Origin: Deroplatys truncata
Lineage: Eukaryota; Arthropoda; Insecta; Mantodea; Mantidae
Length of the DNA stretch: 64,000 nucleotides
Direction of reading: 5' to 3'
Assembly: GCA_030765065.1 (NCBI GenBank)
Contig: CM060979.1
Span: 107,868,350-107,932,349 of the forward strand
Shown here: piece by piece, positions 1 to 11,691 of the stretch
How the letters are laid out: the number at the start of each line of letters is the position of its first letter
Position numbering within the stretch: the first letter of the stretch is position 1
Made by a program: the position numbers and the translations under genes
The notes under the pieces: model-generated
The model's database searches: none
Told to the model about the DNA's origin: nothing
The model's input: the letters and a program-made list of their open reading frames with translations, nothing else

Positions 1-2230
1 TGTTATTCAGAATCAGGATAAAATACATAATAAACAACATAAACTAATCTGAGGTGAGTTACTTGAGGCCCTTTTGGCACCAAAGTTATAAATAATAATA
101 TCGCACATATGGTTCACTGTCAGTCTTTTAATTCGAAACCACTTCCGAAAGAAAGCAGCAAGTCCTGCAGAAGGCGACTCTTAAACCGCATCAGATCTTC
201 GTTCCAAGGAGAAATATACTGCACCAGGTACTGAGTGAAGATGCTGAAAAGATGTGTGAGCCTCAGAGCGAATGTGTGCAGAGATGATACTAAGTCCCAA
301 TCTATATATAGATGTTTCAGTGGTATCAAGGTACGTTTACTATAAGCCTTAAAACTTGATTTTGAAAGACCTGTAGACAATTAATTTTGCTTCCGGCTGC
401 ATCTCCAAAAATTGGACAAGCATGCATGAGTAAAGGACGAAGTAAGGACTTGTACAAAAAAGAACCATGTGGTATTTGCAAAGAAGACTTACGGTTGAGA
501 ATAGGATACAATTTGCGTAATCTGGAATAAGTGAGATTTAACTTTGAATTAATGTGAGAGTTCTAGATTAGTCGACGATCAAACCGTAGGACAATATATT
601 AACAGTGTCATCAGCATGTTTCCAGGATATGGGAACAGTTTGTAAAGTAATAGGAGGGGAAGAATGGGACGACGCAATGTAAAAATCGTGGTTTCACATT
701 TCATGTGCCTCAAATAAATTCTCCAGTATTCAATCCATGTCATTAGAATATTAAGAGACGTCTGTAAACTATGAGCAGCAATGAGTGGTGGATGGTAAAA
801 ATGGCGATATTGTCAGCCTACACGACGATGTTAAAATGCAGTAAAACAGGTATGTCATAGGTGAATAATTAACGAGGACAGGTGATAAATTGGAACCTTG
901 AGGCACTCCAGACATGGCTGGCCGCACAGAGGATAGAATAGGACCATTCCGTGCTTGAAAAATACAACGTGGGCGTAAGCTATCAATTACACGATGAAGT
1001 TAATTTGGCAACCCAATGTTCCGAAGTTTATAGAGCAGACCGGGGATGTTACACTCGATCAAAAGCTTGTTTCAAATCCATAAATGCTGCGACCTGTGTT
1101 GTTTAAGCTCAAAAACGCCTCGTTAATAGCTGAAGTTGATGGGTTGTAGAGTGGTGTCTGCAAAAATCAGATTGTTGTGGTAATGCTACTGAGTTGTTCC
1201 TTATAAGTTTGCTTAATATTTTATGGATGACTTTTCAAAAAGTTTTGAAACTGTAGAAATAGGCTAATAGGGCGATAACTAGAGGGTAAGGAAGGCGGTA
1301 GTCCAGATAGATATCAATCGCATTTTCAATATCCTGACTGAACACAGCATACCTATTGGGATTTGGCGTGAGTGTAATTTGAAAAATATCCGCCAATGGC
1401 TCACAGTTTGCAGGTTTATGTTTATGCACATAGTCCTGGAATTTTAAGGGTGGCACAACAGTAGGTTCCCGAATCAACCATTTCGTCTACTTCCATTTTC
1501 TGCCGAAAGGTTAGACAAGTAGTATTGATATAACGATATTTATCTAGAGCTCGCGGGTTTGTCCGATTAATTGATTTAATCTTATTGAAATGGCCATTCC
1601 CGTCGTATCTTATGTTTGGCTTTCAACAGTCTACAACTGTTGAGGGAAGCGCTTGATAATGCGAAGTATTCCCGTGAAAACTCGGCATACCACTAGCAGT
1701 TTTCAACGAGTACATAAAAGAGTTTGTGAACTGCTGTAATGCTGCATCATTATCAGAAGAGGACTGTAGGCGATATGCAGCCAGCAACTCAAGGTACAGC
1801 TGCTTCTGAAAGCATTCCCAGATCATTATTCCTTGGAGGCGAACAGGAAGGGAAGCGCATTGCACTTCACAAGGAAACAGAGATGATAGGGCAGTGATCG
1901 GAATCCATCTCGGCAACAGTGTGCAAGCGTAAGGGCTGACTAATGTTCTTCAAAAGTGGCACATCTAAGATGTCCGTAAAACAGTAGGATTTAAGAGTAG
2001 TAGGTAGGATCTGTTGGAGCTGTAATGAGTATACCATTGTGGTCGGCTGCCGAGAGAAGACATCTTCTGGAGGAGAGGTTACAGCACATCCCCATTGCGA
2101 ATGCTTGCTGTTTAAGTTACCAAACAAGGAACAGAAAACAGAAGCGGCAGGTCCTGTTCCTCCAACTGAGCTGAGTGTGGGCGATAAGCTGCAATTATAA
2201 AAACTCTCTCGTATAAAACACGCCTACCAC
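1..2230 (-). mobile_element. Jockey-clade LINE, decayed, cut by window edge
   Basis: Minus-strand fragments of a Jockey-type non-LTR retrotransposon protein follow each other in the expected order. The endonuclease part lies at about 1,870-2,200, with GNLNSKHSQWG (Jockey enzymes usually have GDxNAKHxxWG) and SDHCPI. A linker and start of the reverse transcriptase follow at 1,235-1,920. A GVPQGSNLSP motif (RT core) sits near 890-920, and an RT C-terminal thumb piece (YKSLLRPLLMHACPIFG, LQVFQNQVLRL) at 326-511, continuing to about 120. No frame stays open for more than about 100 codons, so this is a dead copy. The 5' end near 2,230 lies inside the endonuclease domain, so the copy is 5'-truncated as is common for LINEs; the 3' end lies beyond base 1. 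The clade is assigned from motif style only. Confidence 0.85.
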
Positions 2231-2704
2231 AAACTTACCCATTATTATACATTAAGTTACCATATGGGAATATTATAAGTGTTAAATGGGATTCATTGCT
2301 TTATAATGGTGTAGCTAACGCCTAAAGCAATGAGAGAGCATTTGAATATTCGTTCTGTCATATTAAAGAAAAGAAAATTCGTTTTTAATTTAAAGAGAAA
2401 CTAAACGTTCAAGCTGAGTAAAATTTGCCTTCGGATAATAATTTGATTTATTTATAACCGTAGTATAGTAAGGCATTGTGAAAAATCCGATGTCTCCAAC
2501 TACTCGAATCAGGGATAACACTATTTGGCTTCAATCGTAAATGTAAGAATATTGCTAGCTTCTGCGAATGTAAGGATTGTTCAACAAAATATTGTATTTT
2601 TTTCGTTATTTGGTAAGTAAGGTAGTCAAACACTACAAAAGCAATCAAACAACTGCCAGATACCAGATTGGTTTACTTTCTTTTATTATAACTTGTTATT
2701 CTAA
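2231..2704. other. Unassigned AT-rich DNA
   Basis: I see no coding signal, RNA or recognisable repeat. The open frame on the minus strand at 2,448-2,648 has no family resemblance and I treat it as chance. Confidence 0.4.
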
Positions 2705-3245
2705 CCGAACCAGATGGCTAAGCTGATAACCTGTTGGGCTCACTTTCGGGAGTTCCCGGGTTCGACTTCCGTTGAACCGATCACTCTGCCCGAATGCTGG
2801 GGTGGTTCTCCTTTTACTACAAATTTCCTGACCCCTTTATTTCCTTCCGTCTGTTTTACTTCATCTGTTTCAGGGTTGAAGGACCAAGCGACGGCGCAAT
2901 TGACGCGTTGCAACATGACGGTGGAATTCGCGCTCTGGAAAGATTTATCACTGGTATTTATGGGACTGCTGGAGTCCCCTTCCTTGCTGGGAGCTGTCTC
3001 GTCTATTCCTGGAACACCCAGGCTGCGGGCGGATGAGGCAGGGCCAGTCGGCGTCAGGAATAGTTAGGGATTCGTTTTCCGTTTTTGCTAGTGCATATCA
3101 CCATCGCCCTTCGAGTCTCCCTTTCATCCCTTCCTTCCGGGAGCCACGTTGGAAATACAAAGGGATGGCCTATGTGCGGTGCTAAGCTCCAGTTAGTGGA
3201 GATCGTTCTTACGTACTAACTCCTCCCTTCCCTATCTTAAAACGT
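2705..3245 (+). mobile_element. SINE-3 copy, GC-rich, tRNA-like head
   Basis: This is an island of higher GC in AT-rich DNA. It begins with a pol III promoter-like head: an A-box-like TGGCTAAGCTGATAACC near 2,713 and a B-box-like GGTTCGACTTCC near 2,760. The body shares blocks with two other copies at 6,500-7,322: CGAATGCT(G/A)(G/A)GGTGGTTC, TCTGTTTCAGGGTTG, GACCA(A/G)GCGACGG and, near the end, CACGTTGGAA followed by AAAGGGA. The open frames inside (117 and 80 codons) shift between copies and are not a gene. I found no clear target-site duplication. Naming it a SINE is inference from the head plus copy number; a different short element is possible. Confidence 0.6.
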
Positions 3246-3734
3246 GTATTGCAATTTTCGTTTGAACTTTAAATTGTTAAATCCAGATGTAAAGTGTGAA
3301 ATTTTCTTAGGTCAGTTGTAACTATGAATAACGTTTTATTAGAACGCTATGCTAATAACTGTGTTGCGCTAAAACGTTATATAGCTATTACACGGTTTAA
3401 TGAGAAACAAAACGAAAAACAAGAGTGCTGCAAGCCCGAAATGAGATATGGGAGCTATTGTGGAACATTACCGTGTCATGATGGAGGGTGGGGGAAGACG
3501 AGAAAGTATGATGTAATAAACAAATGATATATGTGAACATTTTTTAAATCAGTTGTAGTATGGCAACAGAATAAACCAAAAATATTATTTGCCAAGTAGG
3601 ACAAACGCTGTCACGCATGGTTTTACAATTAAAATTTACACTTAGCACTAAAAGGTGAATGATAAAGAACGCTGGAAATACGGCTACACATTTAAGAAAT
3701 GTTCACTCTCAAAGAGATTCAGGGTTAATTACAC
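3246..3734. other. Unassigned AT-rich DNA
   Basis: No recognisable feature. The 67-codon plus-strand frame at 3,324-3,527 has no family resemblance. Confidence 0.35.
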
Positions 3735-4625
3735 ACTAATTGCAGAACTCAATTATTCAGATGTTAGGTTGGGGGGTATTTCATGGAAATGGTGTCGTAT
3801 TCTTGGAAGATACTAAACTGAAATACCAAATGTGGTATCTACCCACCTTTTTTTACACAGTTAAATGCCTTTTTCTAAAACTGGTTTTTACCTGTCTTGA
3901 AGGATCCCAAAACGAGTGTTTACGGTGAAATTTCATTACTGAACTTTTGGATGGAATATTCTATCTATAATACGTAAGTGGTAGATAAAATAAAAATCTG
4001 ATGTAATACATACACATGACTTTCTCTACCCTCTATCTTTATTAGTGGGTATACAAACTATTCTTACTAAAATTTATCTTTCTATCCATTACATTTTAAC
4101 CAAAAAAACTTTGCAGAAATAGCTACATTACAGATTTTGTTATAGGCACAAAGAGAACAGCAATAGTCAAATGTTTAAGAACTGGATACGCTATACGCTT
4201 AACGTTTTCCAGTTGTACAAGATTATACAGAATTCCTTCTGAATGAAAAGGACTTCACAGGCTATTTCCAGAAAAGTTAAGATATACCGTTTATTTGTCA
4301 TGTGATATTTTACTCCAAATCGTTAAAACCATTTTTAAGAAAAACAAAATTTTCGAAAAATGTTCCATGTAAAGTGTAGTTGGGGTGAGGGAATTTTCTT
4401 GAAAATCTTCCTGTTGCAGCTTTATAAGGCACTGAGCCTAAATACCAAGTATTTATCCGACTTTTAGTTTTTTTAGTTATACTGTTCACACACACACTCA
4501 CAGATACACACAAACTTCTTTCTGAAAATGCTTTCTTTGGATTCACGGTGCCTCAAAACATGTATTTTCGGTAAAATATCGGTAACGAACTTTTGGGTGG
4601 AATACAAAAGTTCAAAATATCTGAG
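3735..4625 (+). repeat. Rep-A, old forward copies
   Basis: Two adjoining forward pieces of the Rep-A family, strongly diverged from the 27-33 kb cluster. The first (3,735-3,990) carries the unit end: GAAGATACTAAACTGAAATACC, then a TTTTGGATGGAATATT block and a decayed AGTAGAGAAAGT terminus near 3,980. The second starts at ACTTTCTCTAC near 4,019 and holds the conserved blocks TTTCGAAAAATGTTCCATGT, CTAAATACCAAG and an embedded CA-rich tract at 4,487-4,512. It ends with TTTGGGTGGAATAC near 4,600. The join between the two pieces, with ATCTGATGT then CACATGACTTTCTCTAC, is the same join seen in the main cluster. The open frames here are shadows of the repeat. Confidence 0.75.
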
Positions 4626-6495
4626 TTAACCTCTACTCTACAACCATCATTAGGCACCAAGTGCTTTCGAAGTGTTTCTTCATTTGAAGAAGTACCTTGG
4701 TGAACTTTCGCCTTGGTTGGTGAAAAATGAGCTCTATAGACATGACTTTCATCATGCGACATCATTCCATGGCTAAACACCGACTAATATGTGCTTCATG
4801 TGCCAATAACTACAAAACATCCATACACAGTGTAATGCCGTGAAGCCGAATGGCAATAACACATTTTGAAAACAATATCATATTAAACTGTTTCAGCGCA
4901 CTGTTTAGTATATAGCATACGCATATCTTCTTTTGTTATTAGAATTTGAGGAAATGTAAATTTATTCATAGCAACAAGCACTTCTCCTTTGATCGGACTG
5001 TCCCAAAATCAATATCCTTTGTACTGACAGTTGTTGCCCGGGGCACCAAATGCGCCGATTTCAACGCCGTAAACATACAAACACACAAGCAATTGCGAAA
5101 GTGCCACTGACAAGTGTTACTATTTGGAGAAAGTCAAAAGGGAATAAAATACATGATTTATACAGCTATGCTTGGAAGCAAAAGTTTTAGTAAATATAAG
5201 TAACACATCATTTTTACGGCAAAGTTTTGAATCCAAATTTAGGCTAACTTACACCAAAGTACGCTTTGTTTAAAAATAATTAAAAATGCATTCGATAATA
5301 ACAGAAACTGTAGTTAGAAAAAACCTGAAAAACATATTTGTGCTTTTTAAGTACAGTCATAACTTTATTAACATGCATTTAAATGCCTACAAAAAACCCT
5401 GTCGTTCAGCTGTGAGGGGTTAGTGGGTTATTAATGTTTAAAACTTGTATGTGTACTTTCTTTATGAAATCAACAGACAGTAATTATTCTGCTGATCAAG
5501 TAATGTGTGGGGAAACGTTTTTAGTTCAGCAGCATTAATCGTACTGAAATTTCTTATAACTTTGCTGGACTGCAGATCCTTTTCTGCCGATAAGTATGTC
5601 TATTCAGGATAAAAAAGTTGGTCTTAATTCAGTATAATAAAATATGGGTTTAAGTCAGTCATTTCTACAACCATCTAAATATAATAGGTAAATATAGAGA
5701 ACTCGAGCCTGCAGGATAGCTTAAATATTTATGTCCAAACTTTCTCTGATAATTAAAAACACCAGAAAGTAAGTTCTCAGTTGATTTATTTAATGTGTAT
5801 AAATAATCAACCCACAAAATAGACTGAAAGTTTGAAAATAGTGTTGCTGCGTTCAGCATTCATAATTTAGTATGGTCGGATTTCAATGATTTTCACATAT
5901 TTCATACCATTGTCAGCCTTTGTTTCAAAGCACATAATGTGCGTATTCTCAAACTATTTAGTTTAATCCATTGATATAAAGAAAGTCAAAGCCTTAAGGT
6001 GTAATTATTGCTGTTAAAGCTCTACCATCAATAAAATCAGCATTACCTGCTTATTCGGTCTGTGATACACTGCAATGCAACTCCAGAGTTCTCGTTTATC
6101 ATGTTTAGAATGTTTTTATTTCCCAGGTATGCCTTACCCGTTTTTATTCATACTTATTAAAACAGAATTGAATCTGATATTCACTTCAAAGCTATCGTAT
6201 TCCGAAAGTTGCCGACAATTAAGCCACCGTCAGTAATTGTGGCTTTATGTAAACAAACGCAAGGTAACTGGCATGCTGCAGGAAGCGGAAATGCTTGGAT
6301 CAGTGTATTGGCACCATCCAGTGGTGAGAAAGTTGCATTCGGTTACTGAGTGCCCGAATGATATGGATAAAATGGGGCCTGAGGCAGTTGCATTCTAAAT
6401 ACCTGTATGGTTTTTCCTCAAGTACCTGAAGATGTAAATTTTTGTCTTAATAATTTTATAAAATGTTATAAACAATCACGTATACTAAAGTTACC
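4626..6495. other. Unassigned AT-rich DNA
   Basis: About 1.9 kb without a supported gene or repeat. There are patches of higher GC near 5,030-5,070 and 6,230-6,330 but no open frame or family match. Confidence 0.35.
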
Positions 6496-6499
6496 TTTA

Positions 6500-6990
6500 C
6501 AGTAAGATCGATCACCGGTGACCGCCCACTCTGCTTCATGGGTTTTTCGAGGTTTCCCCGGGTCGCCAGGCGAATGCTAAGGTGGTTCATCTCCTTCCTC
6601 TCATTTCTTACATATACCCATTATTTTCCTTGCCATCTGTTTCAGGGTTGTAAGACCAGGCGACGGTGTTCTGAAGGTTGCGGCTGGGCGGTGGCTTACG
6701 TTCTGTAAAGGTTTCTTCCCTGACGTCGCTGCGATACTGCTTAGTTAGGTCTCTCCTCAGCATAGGGCTCCACTCCGGGGGACTCTGGAGATTGGTGAGT
6801 TGTGCGTTGGGACCGTGCGGCGTCGGATGCGTTCTATCTGGAAAAGTTAGGGACCCTGTCCATGCTTGCTCCCGTCGATATCCGGATCTGGTCGCCCTTC
6901 AGGTCTCTCCCCTCATCCTTCCCTTAGAGGGGTCACGTTGGAAGCATAAAGGGACCTAATGGCACTGGTGTAGCCGGCTCCCCCTCGCCT
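6500..6990 (+). mobile_element. SINE-3 copy (forward)
   Basis: Second copy of the GC-rich element at 2,705-3,245. Shared blocks in order: TTTCCCCGGGTCGC, CGAATGCTAAGGTGGTTC, CATCTGTTTCAGGGTTG, AGACCAGGCGACGG, GTCACGTTGG and AAAGGGACC. The head is eroded, so pol III boxes are not clear. The plus frame of 93 codons at 6,678-6,959 is not conserved with the other copies. It meets the reverse copy tail to tail near 6,975-6,990. Confidence 0.6.
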
Positions 6991-7322
6991 GTGGCTTACA
7001 CATTCCCTTGGTGGGGGGCCCGGAACTGAAGTCCGCCCCATTCTGGGGGAAGAAAGTTTCCACAGAGCATCCTTTCCTTCTGCCATGCACATGCCGAGAC
7101 CTTCCGCCGACACTACAACCCTGAAACGTGAAGTGAAATGAGAATGGAGGTGAATGGAAGGACAGGAAATTCCGGGGACTTGATAATTCCTTCCTAGTAT
7201 TCGTTTAGCGACCCGGGGAAACCCCCGAAAAAAACCATGGGTCAGGAAATTCGGCCATGGGGATGGAACCAACGACCTCGCCAATGCGATACCGCCTGAA
7301 CCTTCCCGCTTGGTGAGAAAAG
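6975..7322 (-). mobile_element. SINE-3 copy (reverse, tail to tail)
   Basis: Read on the minus strand this starts near 7,320 with a tRNA-like head (GGTTCCATCCCC resembles a B box), then CATGG, TTTCCCCGGGTCGC, GAATACTAGGAAGG, CACGTTTCAGGGTTG and a GGAAACTTTCTTCCC block that parallels GGTTTCTTCCC in the forward copy. Together with 6,500-6,990 it makes an inverted pair sharing a tail-to-tail junction. The 123-codon minus frame at 6,913-7,284 is this repeat read through, not a gene. Confidence 0.55.
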
Positions 7323-8038
7323 AAGTAAGAATGGAAAAGAGGGTTTTGAAATGAGGTATTTGGTCTTTTGCACAAAACTGTGATGGACTAGTTTAAATTA
7401 CACCAGCTGAACTGCAATTGCAACTTAATTAAATTCATTTACCTCCTCCCGCTCTTTATGCAGTTATAGAGCAGTGTTCTAGAAGACTAATCCTCTCCTT
7501 TACCCCTTTTAATTATAGTTTCGCACAGTTCTGGTTATTCCTAATAGCGGATGAACAATCCTCTGATATTCACAAAAAAGGATGTAAAATATCAGTGGAA
7601 CATCTTACTTCCTAAATCTTCCCTACCTCCGACACTCTTCCAAGATCTGAAAATACTACAGAGCCTGTATGTATCCTTTGGCGGTGGTACAATCATCGGT
7701 CAAAATGGTCGAATAATTTCTTGGATGGTTACAGTAGTTGATATTTTAAACCTTTATACCTCGCTTTGGTCCAATAGTTAATTAATAACATAAAGCTATA
7801 TATTTTTCACATAATGAATGGACCCTTACATATACAAGGAAATGGAAGTGAAGCAGGTGAACACCAGCATTTCTCACTCCCAGGCCGCCAAGTTAACCGC
7901 TTTGGAACAGACACATAGACTACGACCAACGAAAAAGAGTATTGTGGGTTGTTAATTATAAAACATCGGTTGGATGATTTCTAATTCAGCTGGACATATT
8001 TCTTTCTCGTTATAGAATTATTTTGAAGAATGTTTGTT
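7323..8038. other. Unassigned AT-rich DNA
   Basis: No recognisable feature; the 76-codon plus frame at 7,551-7,781 has no family resemblance. Confidence 0.35.
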
Positions 8039-9004
8039 TGTTACGTAATTTATTAGCACCACGCTTTGGGCGTCAATATGAAGTAGGTTGTATTGAAGGA
8101 GTTGTATTATATTTCAACTATTGGGGAGTCGAACTTGTAGTACTTGCAACCGCACGTATAGTAAATAGTTACCGGTAGCCTTCGTCCCAAATGTACTTTC
8201 AGGTGGCCTTTGCCTCAAGTTTAAAAATATTAGCTTTGAAATTTGACTGTTTCTTTAGTATTATATTTATGTTTGCCTCAGCTGCGTCAGTATTATTGTT
8301 AGAGACATGTTTCTCCTGGTAGGGTTGTGGTGCGACTGAAGAATGTAAGCTTACACAGATTTTTAGTTTTAATTCACTCCTTTTTATTAATCCTTGAAAC
8401 AAATTAAATAGCAGTTCACTGATATAGAAAGCCGTGAGATTCTTTTATTTAATGCTTGCACTTTATAACACGTAAACTATTTTCGTCTCACACGAATACG
8501 TATTTAATTTCTCGAGGACATATCTCGCGTCTGGTTATGAGCACTGTTTGGAGGCAACTGAACTGTATTCCACCTCTTAAATTTGTACATTTCTGTATTT
8601 AAAATCTCTGATTGGCTAATCCTAGTCCAATAGAATACCTTCATTTAACTAAAGGCTTTTTCTGGTTGTTCATTGGCTATTTTTAAACCGTCTCAAAATT
8701 TACATTATTGCTGCTCTAATAATGACCAGTAGCATTTAAACTTCCTTACTCATTATTGCCTCAAGGTTACCTCATTGTTAGCAACTTTAAACCTATTTCT
8801 CACAGCTCCTACATTATTAAATTACGTAACATATTCACATAACATTATTACACATGGATACAATAATATAAACATATACGATGACTTTAATATACACTTT
8901 TTAGATATTGTTACACACATATATTGTTTTAAGGCGGGCTGTTATTGAATTTACATATTGTATAATTTGACTGAAATCATTTAAGTGTTAAAAATACTGC
9001 CTTA
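8039..9004 (+). mobile_element. Rep-B copy 1, solo-LTR-like repeat
   Basis: A ~966-bp repeat found four times in the window. It starts TGTTACG and ends near GCCTTA (GCCTCA in other copies), so the ends approximate the TG...CA of LTRs. Internally it has three ATTGGCT/CCAATAG boxes at about 8,600-8,680, a TTTTTAAACC block and a GCGGGCTGTTATTGAATTT block near the 3' end, suggesting a promoter-bearing sequence. It has no coding region. I could not see a target-site duplication. It looks like a fossil solo LTR; an alternative is one arm of an inverted-repeat element, because copies 3 and 4 sit head to head. By eye it is about 90% like copy 2. Confidence 0.55.
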
Positions 9005-10732
9005 ATTTACCCTGCTAACGATCTTGATTATAACATGTAAAGCAAATAGAACGAAACCTTAAATATGTTATATTTATATGGTTATAAACAGATTTGATTC
9101 TCTTTTGTTTTGCTGTGCCTTAATTACTACATCATGACCATCTATATGTATGTACATATATTGCTTGGAGCGAAATATCCGCGACATTTGTTTTATTTTT
9201 CATGCGTTTCCTGTGAAGTAACAACTCAAGCATGTTCTTTTATAACCTCAATGTGTGCATATTCAAGTATAAGAGCTTTTAAAATCCTTTTTAATCTATT
9301 GTAATTTATGAACTGAAATTAGCAGGTGTTTTTGGCTCCATGTCCTTCGGAATGACTTGGTCTTTTTAATGGAGAAAAAAGCATTAAGATTGGTTGAGTG
9401 GTTTTTGAGGTTACCATACATACACACACATTTTCTATTTTTATAATATTAGTTACTGTCTTTTAGGGAAAAAATACACAAAAGCGAATTGCTGTTAGGA
9501 TTTTTAACGCTGATCACATTCTTCCCTCTGTGTCCAGTACACGCTGGTCAGTAACAGTATTGGAGCAGCTAATGTGTTCCCGGCTGTGTATGATATCGAT
9601 CTGACTCTAAAAGGACAGCACAGGGAATCCCCATGTGGCACAGATTTGCCAGTGGAATCTCTGGACTGCGGGTCTCCAGAACGTGCCACAGGCTGGGATT
9701 TTGATCCACATGAGACCATTGCTTTATCACTGCCAAGAGAGATTCTCTTCTGGATATTAGTTTGTTTTTTGCGTCAGTGGTGAAGGCTTGTGCTGATGGA
9801 CTTGATGGCAAATCACCTTCAATAATGCATGATCAATATCGCTAACACTGTAGATCACTTTGCGCCTTGAGTGGTCATAGTTCAAGGATGATTTGTTGGA
9901 ATTCTCTGCTGTGTCGATATCTGTGAATATAGATGCCATACCTCTGTTAAATACTATTGAACTTCACCATCCATCTGCAGCATATTCAGAATCTCTCTAT
10001 TGCCTTGCACTGATTAGGAACAAGGTGCATCACAAGCATGATGACTTGTGTACGTGTACAGAATCTTGCCTTCAAATACTGGTATTAAAATAAATATAGA
10101 AACTCGGGAATTTTAATTCATTCAGGATGATTTTGAAAAGGTGCAGAAGTGCATAAAATGTTGTACCTATACGCTGATGTAGGAATTCGAATGCGCTAGA
10201 CACCCTTCGCTGAATCTGCAGGAATAACTGGCATGTTATACAAAAGTTAATGTAGTTCAGACCTTATAAACTGTAAAGCAAATTGAATTTTAAAGACAAT
10301 TAAAAATATTGTAAGTGCATATTTTATGCCGCATTAAGAAATACACATATTTGGAAAAAATATTATATCTTTTCTAATCTTTGACGTCTTTTGATATTTT
10401 TATTGATCTTTTGGGGAACCCAACGCGTTGCTAAAATCATTCTGCATATAAAATATTGCCGTAAAAATATATTATTTTGAATTTTTGTGAATAGCCTCTG
10501 AAGTCATTTTCAGTCGTATGAAATATTATACATCCGGAAAAACATAAGAGATGGAATAAAAGTTATTGCAAGAAAACTATAAAACATTGAAATATATATG
10601 CGCTTAACAATCATGAATTATATGCTGTTTTTGCTTACGTTCTCTCATGTTAAAACCTAATGCGATGGATATCTGTGCCCATTTGGATATGAAGAATATT
10701 ATTGTTTCACGTTGTTTGCCCCACGTATGGTT
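9005..10732. other. Interval between two direct Rep-B copies
   Basis: Mostly AT-rich and unassigned. A patch at about 9,510-9,800 has higher GC and is open on both strands (69-80 codons), for example minus-strand residues WSHVDQNPSLWHVLE. I recognise no family and cannot tell an exon from chance. No LTR-element coding motifs, primer-binding site or polypurine tract were visible, so I do not read 8,039-11,691 as a single element. Confidence 0.35.
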
Positions 10733-11691
10733 TGTTACGTTATTTATTAGCACCACGCTTTGGGCGTCAATTTTAAGTAGTGTGTATTGAAGAAGTTGTA
10801 TTATATTTCGAACGTTGGAGAGCCGAACTTGTAGTAGTTGCAACCGCACGTATAGTAAACAGTTTCCGGTAGCCTTCGCCCCAAATATACTTTCAGGTGG
10901 CCTTTGCCCCAAGTTTAAAAAAAATATTAACTTTGTAATTTAACTTTTCTTTAAATATTATATATTTATGTTTACCTCGGCTGCGTCAGTATTATTGTTA
11001 GAGATACGTTTCTCTTAGCAGGGCGTGATGCGACAAGAATGTAGGCTTACACAGATTATAATTTTATTCACCCCTTTTATTAATACTTGATACGATTTAA
11101 ATAACACTTCACTGATATAGAGAGCTGTGAGATTCTTTTATTAAATACTTGCACTTTTTAACACGTAAAACTATTTTCGTCTCACACGAATACGTAATAA
11201 ATCTCTCGAGGATGTGACTCGCGTCCGGTTAGGAACACTGTTTGCAGGCAACTGAATTGATTTCAACGCCTAAACTTATAAATTTCTGTATTTAAAGTCT
11301 CTGATTGGCTAATCTTACTCCAATAGAATATCTTTATTTAACTAAAGATTTTTCTGGTTGTTGATTGGCTATTTTATAAACTGTCACAAAAATGACATTA
11401 TTGTTGCTCCAAGAATGACTAGTAGCATTTAAACTTTCAAATTCATTATTGTCTCAAGGTTACCTCATTGTTAGCAACTTTTAACCTCACAGCTCCTACA
11501 TTATTAAATTACGTAATACATTCACATAACATTATTACACATGGATACAATAATATAAACATATACAATGATTGTAATATACACTTTTTATATATTGTTA
11601 CATACATATATTGCTTTAAAGCGGGCTGTTATTGAATTTATATATTATATAATTAGACTGAAATTATGTAAGTGTTAAAAATACTGCCTCA
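10733..11691 (+). mobile_element. Rep-B copy 2, solo-LTR-like repeat
   Basis: Second direct copy, ~959 bp. It starts TGTTACGTTATTTATTAGC and ends ATACTGCCTCA. It shares with copy 1 the blocks CACCACGCTTTGGGCGTCAA, GGTAGCCTTCGCCCCAAAT, GGCTGCGTCAGTATTATTG, CGTCTCACACGAATACGTA and the three ATTGG/CCAAT boxes near 11,300-11,370. It has no coding region. The flanking bases do not form an obvious target duplication. Non-coding solo-LTR-like fossil, moderate age. Confidence 0.55.

Noticed and set aside
2714-3067. 117-codon plus-strand frame
   Set aside because: It lies inside a GC-rich SINE-like repeat whose other copies do not keep the frame.
6913-7284. 123-codon minus-strand frame
   Set aside because: It spans the junction of two opposite SINE-3 copies.
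8039-11691. One LTR element with Rep-B copies 1 and 2 as its two LTRs
   Set aside because: No internal protein motifs, primer-binding site or polypurine tract were visible between them, and the outer flanks do not match.
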